Below, piece by piece: positions 61,501 to 64,000 of a DNA stretch of 64,000 nt. The stretch is from an uncultured Clostridia bacterium (GTDB taxonomy: Bacteria > Bacillota > Clostridia > Christensenellales > Pumilibacteraceae). The DNA lies in NCBI GenBank assembly GCA_947175195.1, contig CAMWLQ010000003.1:147399-211398 (forward strand), given 5' to 3'. How positions within the stretch are numbered: the first letter of the stretch is position 1; each line of letters begins with the position of its first letter. Below the pieces are notes generated by a model. It worked only from the letters and a program-made list of their open reading frames with translations. It did no database searches and was not told the origin of the DNA. A program made the position numbers and the translations under genes.

Positions 61501-63360
61501 GGTGGCGCGTTCGAGCTTGGTGGTACGAGAAGGATCCCATACGTCCACGCCGTTGATAAGACCGCCCATATAGTAGCCCCACGGCTCACCAAAGCCGTCC
61601 GCATAGCGTTCCCAGCTGTTCTCATTAGCTAATTGCGCTTGGAGCGTAAAGTCAAAGCTAACGCCGTCGGGAACGGGCACAGTAAGCTCGAGCTCTATCT
61701 CTATATCCAATGCAAAATACTGCTGGTCGTTGTCGCCAAAGTAAAGCACTACGTATACGCCGTCATCCAAATGGGGTTTCATTTGTCCGGCGCTTTCATA
61801 TGACGTATGCTCTATTCCGCACGCAAAAAGCGGCTTGCGGGCGGCGAGTTGATCTTCTTCGTCGTCGAATTGCTTATTGGGATTTGAATAATCCTTGTCG
61901 GACGCGTCCTGTCCAAGACGAGTGTCCAAATTGGCGTCATAGTTGTATATACGCGGCGCAGGGTCAACAAACCTGTCTTTAATGTTGCCGCTCGCGTCGG
62001 TTGCTCTGCGCTTAAGCGTCAACGACGTAATCTTGACGTCGTAAGGGTTTATAGTGCAATCAGACACCTCGAACTCAAGATACGCTATGGAGTTGTCGTC
62101 GTCGGTTGCGGAGGAGTTTTTGCGCGAAACGCATATGTAGTTTTTGTATACGTATTTGTTGCCTTCCCCTTGCGCACCGGACGTCACCTTGCGCACTGTC
62201 TTTTTGGTGTTGAGTTGTTCATCCACCGTTCCGCCGTTATGGAAATCGGTAGTGCCTTCATAGTCCGGCGCTATCGCCGTCAAGTCGTCGGCAGGACTGG
62301 AAACGCTGCCAAAGCCCGACGTTTTAAGCTTGGGCGTGCCGCCTTTTGCCGTGTGCAATGTAATAAGGTTTATTTCGCCTTTCGCATAGTCCGCAAGGTC
62401 GAACGCCTGCGACGCTCCATTTACACCCGCCGCGGTTGTGCTGTTGTTGTTTAAGTGCGATTGGTCAAAGCCGAACACTATAACCGTGTCCGCCTTGGTG
62501 CCGACCTCGAGCGTTTGCCCTTCCAAAGCATTATCCGGATACTTGCTACTTCTTACGTAACGCATATTGCCGTCGGAAGGGTTACTGTTATTGCCGGGAT
62601 AAACGTTGAAGTTGTAGTAATATGCGCGCCAGTTTCTATCCCTTATATGTACGGCAAAATTATCCAAACTGTTATAAGGCGAGCTTGCGCCCGTGCCGAT
62701 TTTGAAGAAAAGTCTTTTTGTTTGAGTGTCGCCCGAGAATTTAATGGAAAACAGCTCGGTATATCCCGAGGTATCTATCGTGTTACCTTCGTTACTATCG
62801 TTGTTGTCCTCGCTGGGCTTGCCATAATAATCCACATAGAATTTTTGCTCGCCATGGACATAGAAAAAGTCATAAAAGCCCTCGGCTTTTACGGTGAATT
62901 TGCCGTCATTCAGTTCAAGATAGCCGGTAGTAGGTCCGTCATTATTGGTTTTGTCCAGTCCGCCTTTTTGCCCCAATATGCTTTGATAGGTTTTGCCGTA
63001 GAACATCGACAAAACATCGCCCTGATACAAATACACGGATTCCAGCTTTACCTCGGATGACGAATGAGATTTAAACTCATAAAAATCCGCCGTGCCGGTA
63101 TTGCCGCGTTGAGGGACTTGCATATAGTATTTATCCGCGCTCAATGACGGGATAGTGATTTCGTTTTCGCCAGAGCTTGATACGTACCGCGGGTATTCGA
63201 TATAAAAGTTGGACGCTTTGCCCTGCTCTACTTGGGTAGCATTGCTATCGTCGCCCAAAGTCCACTTTGCGAGTGACACGGAAAAAACCGCGGTACAAAA
63301 TAGTACCACGCACGCAATCGTCGCCAATATAATAAATTTTAAACGGCTGACTCGCTGCAT
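58501..63360 (-). CDS. 1619-residue surface protein with InlB-type repeats and carbohydrate-binding-like C terminus
   Basis: The N terminus has a hydrophobic leader ending FSVSLAKWTLGDDSN, the same [VS]SxAxW pattern as the three small downstream genes. A ~750-residue N-terminal region of unknown fold follows. Then come six Listeria-Bacteroides (InlB) beta-grasp repeats, recognised by VTFDANGG ... GWYTA/GWYEA ... TTLYAHW. The last ~230 residues include aromatic-rich segments (WTAHWEGYADYQ, LYMWGGNLSISWPGDYV) like starch-binding CBM26-type modules. There is no LPXTG motif or C-terminal anchor. It is probably an adhesin or glycan-binding surface protein, co-transcribed with the paralogues. Confidence 0.82.
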   Translation of the reverse strand: MQRVSRLKFIILATIACVVLFCTAVFSVSLAKWTLGDDSNATQVEQGKASNFYIEYPRYVSSSGENEITIPSLSADKYYMQVPQRGNTGTADFYEFKSHSSSEVKLESVYLYQGDVLSMFYGKTYQSILGQKGGLDKTNNDGPTTGYLELNDGKFTVKAEGFYDFFYVHGEQKFYVDYYGKPSEDNNDSNEGNTIDTSGYTELFSIKFSGDTQTKRLFFKIGTGASSPYNSLDNFAVHIRDRNWRAYYYNFNVYPGNNSNPSDGNMRYVRSSKYPDNALEGQTLEVGTKADTVIVFGFDQSHLNNNSTTAAGVNGASQAFDLADYAKGEINLITLHTAKGGTPKLKTSGFGSVSSPADDLTAIAPDYEGTTDFHNGGTVDEQLNTKKTVRKVTSGAQGEGNKYVYKNYICVSRKNSSATDDDNSIAYLEFEVSDCTINPYDVKITSLTLKRRATDASGNIKDRFVDPAPRIYNYDANLDTRLGQDASDKDYSNPNKQFDDEEDQLAARKPLFACGIEHTSYESAGQMKPHLDDGVYVVLYFGDNDQQYFALDIEIELELTVPVPDGVSFDFTLQAQLANENSWERYADGFGEPWGYYMGGLINGVDVWDPSRTTKLERATDRYVTNYVENLETATLRDVIGASSIESATDEQLAAFNALPDEDFNYKIIKFYKEGGAVEGYARYPKGKIDVSLTVNLTEGSLIKMYMLDHDGDRKGGNTVWIIPSEIIYDEETKKLFRDETTYTVYDESLNTIIPKTGTYVFRLVGYFRTRTEAVENSKGEILSGNLLCLEDGKRYNNLSDIPAGKTGVGLPNFNFWVDTLYITCSSAGEGNSECTITLDANGGTFKAADLKEGDTETIITRTVTFGSDLKGLPQPTRADKKKLLGWYYEDADGNTVDVDFGSPVTSNMTLKAKWEANYLVTFDANGGNLPSGVENPVQTDEYGNLTKEQWNAYKPTNAGLKFMGWYTAQTGGTKLGTDTTFTKDRTVYAHWEAADQYTVKFNLNGLPIDEIEDSLVYDGEKVSQPVITMPANYTFVNWTDSTGTAYDFNKTVTGNIELFANYYAENGVYLNGVRVKTLTLNTGSTNGTEYMALDVPVTADNSVLTFWYDRTERSSTVKTGNTPYYQEWHDNGVITLGRGVYNFYYKFGSTNSQDGLWIALDKYIITFDLNYVGSAAATTVYTGSLTNGSATVAAADRPADPTRDDYSFDGWYEAENGGTKVNLSTKSFSANTTLYAHWVQTHTVTFDANGGSWGDETNPHTQAIRHGEKAEWIAGPDNAPYGKMFDCWSTSNSTSGGAAFNFDTLIETDIVLYAQWKDRPAGTITITFDANGGDCNTTSTEIAVGGSLTALPTPTRDYHTFNGWFTEGGEEVTTSTTFSTDTTIYAHWTAQTITFKFVSPGWSGINSVKITAIGDSGDYTQVTMSGTDPNYTSTYTLNATNGNIIGVKIQFNQTGSAWTAHWEGYADYQAGETYTITYVGWGTNPDWSGVAPFTATVKDSSGATITTGSGGGGSDIDASKYITVEFSDGKIYLDVSSCSSTPNQLYMWGGNLSISWPGDYVTVGGTKTYSNVSMSSVTGLILCNNGNNLTGDLKPGNGFAALEDGAVYKVGNQVFEKQ

Positions 63361-63401
63361 TTTCCCTCTATTGACACTCCCCTTGAATACAGTGTATTGT
63401 A

Positions 63402-63431
63402 ATTATATACCAAATATATATGCAAAGTCAA
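63402..63431 (-). promoter_or_regulatory. Promoter of the SipW-type surface-protein operon
   Basis: TTGACT, 18 nt, TATAAT, read leftward. AATACACTGTATT, a small palindrome at 63387-63399, lies between the promoter and the start codon and could be an operator. Confidence 0.65.
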
Positions 63432-63475
63432 TACCTATTTTAAAATTTGTATAAGATTTTTTTTGTATAACATAT

Positions 63476-63509
63476 AAAAAATCCGTCCTTTGCCGCGAAC
63501 GGATTTTTT
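63476..63509 (-). terminator. Terminator of the charged-protein gene
   Basis: AAAAATCCGT/ACGGATTTTT stem with flanking A and T runs, just after the stop at 63519. Confidence 0.85.
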
Positions 63510-63518
63510 GTAAATGTA

Positions 63519-64000
63519 TTATTCGTCGATTTTGTTCAGCAGCTTGCGGTCTTCCTCGATACGCCTGAGCTTGCGAATGGATTTTTCGCGGGACTTGGCG
63601 AGCTTGCGCTCCGACAATACCAATTCCCTATCCTCGGGTGTGAGCGAGTTGAGGAAATCCTCTTTGGCTTGCTTTCTGCGTTCCGCCGCTGCCTTGCGCT
63701 TGGCTTTTTGCTCCTCGGTAAGCGGCTTTCTTGTGCGCTTTTTGGGCGGGTTTTGCGCCTTATGCTCCGCAACCTTAAGCTGCTCCTCGGGTGTAAGCGG
63801 CGCCGTTTCGGTGAGCAATGTACGCAGTCTTGCCGCACGCTTGAGCTCCTTTTCCGCCGTCATCTCGCGGTACTTTAGGTACGCAAGGCGCGACTGCTCG
63901 CGCTCCTTCTTTTCGGCGCGTTTTCTTCTTTGCGCCTCTTTTTGTTCCTCGGTAAGCGGCTTTCTTGTGCGCTTGGGTTTTTGCCCTTCCGTATTCGCCG
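63519..64000 (-). CDS. Highly charged helical protein, 5' part missing
   Basis: The frame runs without a stop from the right edge to 63519, so the track's ATG at 63863 is only internal. The visible ~160 residues are almost entirely Lys, Arg, Glu, Ala and Gln. The segment KRTRKPLTEEQK occurs twice ~75 residues apart, each followed by a basic helix. The composition predicts long charged helices or coiled coil. No family is recognised; similar Lys/Glu-rich proteins include nucleoid or ribosome-associated proteins and hypothetical ones. The terminator immediately follows. Confidence 0.7.
   Translation of the reverse strand, partial: ANTEGQKPKRTRKPLTEEQKEAQRRKRAEKKEREQSRLAYLKYREMTAEKELKRAARLRTLLTETAPLTPEEQLKVAEHKAQNPPKKRTRKPLTEEQKAKRKAAAERRKQAKEDFLNSLTPEDRELVLSERKLAKSREKSIRKLRRIEEDRKLLNKIDE

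Noticed and set aside
1-64000. CRISPR arrays, tRNA or rRNA genes, prophage or insertion-sequence transposases
   Set aside because: I looked for direct-repeat/spacer arrays, tRNA cloverleaves, rRNA motifs, and transposase or integrase genes and found none.

Overview
The window looks like part of the chromosome of a Gram-positive, endospore-lineage Clostridia-type bacterium, probably an uncultivated gut member. Evidence: a complete spoIIID gene behind a sigma-E-like promoter, ricT/yaaT, a SpoVB-type flippase, lipoboxes on secreted proteins, a maltodextrin/pullulanase locus, SipW-type signal peptides, and gene neighbourhoods matching the origin-proximal part of the Bacillus subtilis chromosome. 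This assignment is an inference; there is no rRNA in the window. Nearly all genes are on the minus strand. Only spoIIID, an amidase-like gene, a TetR regulator and an XRE regulator are on the plus strand.

Layout. 1-1.7 kb: the start of a lipid-II/oligosaccharide flippase (cut by the left edge), a metallophosphoesterase fused to a SpoT-like HD domain, and a small 2[4Fe-4S] ferredoxin. 1.8-7.9 kb: one operon greA-lysS-yaaO-tmk-holB-ricT. 8.1-8.3 kb: spoIIID. 8.5-12.9 kb: glmU-prs, an ABC-F ATPase and a small DUF protein. 12.9-13.5 kb: a gene-free stretch bounded by two near-identical terminators, a possible non-coding RNA. 13.5-19.4 kb: rpsF-ssb-rpsR, dnaA-DUF1934 and tilS-trmN6-rsmI. 19.4-28.2 kb: a zinc-ribbon membrane protein and rpoB-rpoC. 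28.6-37.6 kb: malE-malF-malG-GH13 amylase-pullulanase, with internal terminators. 37.9-44.4 kb: a 1279-residue membrane-anchored protein of unknown function and a copper P-type ATPase fused to a CopZ domain. 44.5-49.7 kb: amidase-like protein, TetR regulator, and a divergent LRR lipoprotein/XRE pair around an operator array. 49.8-55.7 kb: DUF1648-like membrane protein, tsaD, prfB and secA. 55.7-56.5 kb: repeats and a highly structured element. 56.5-63.4 kb: three tandem paralogous secreted proteins and a 1619-residue InlB-repeat surface protein, all with SipW-type leaders. The right edge cuts a charged helical protein.

How the genes work together. The core genes serve replication initiation, nucleotide supply (prs, tmk), transcription (rpoBC, greA), translation and tRNA modification (lysS, tilS, tsaD, prfB, rpsF, rpsR) and secretion (secA). 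The accessory parts form a glucan-harvesting system: extracellular pullulanase and amylase feeding an ABC maltodextrin importer. They are accompanied by several cell-surface proteins.

Most notable: a GreA with a ~95-residue insertion in its C-terminal domain; a GlmU that has lost its uridylyltransferase motifs; an ABC-F protein with exactly one of its two composite ATP sites destroyed; several near-consensus promoters placed so close to the start codon that the mRNAs should be leaderless; a CopA-CopZ fusion retaining an internal ribosome-binding site; the SipW-type surface-protein cluster; and two unexplained structured intergenic elements.
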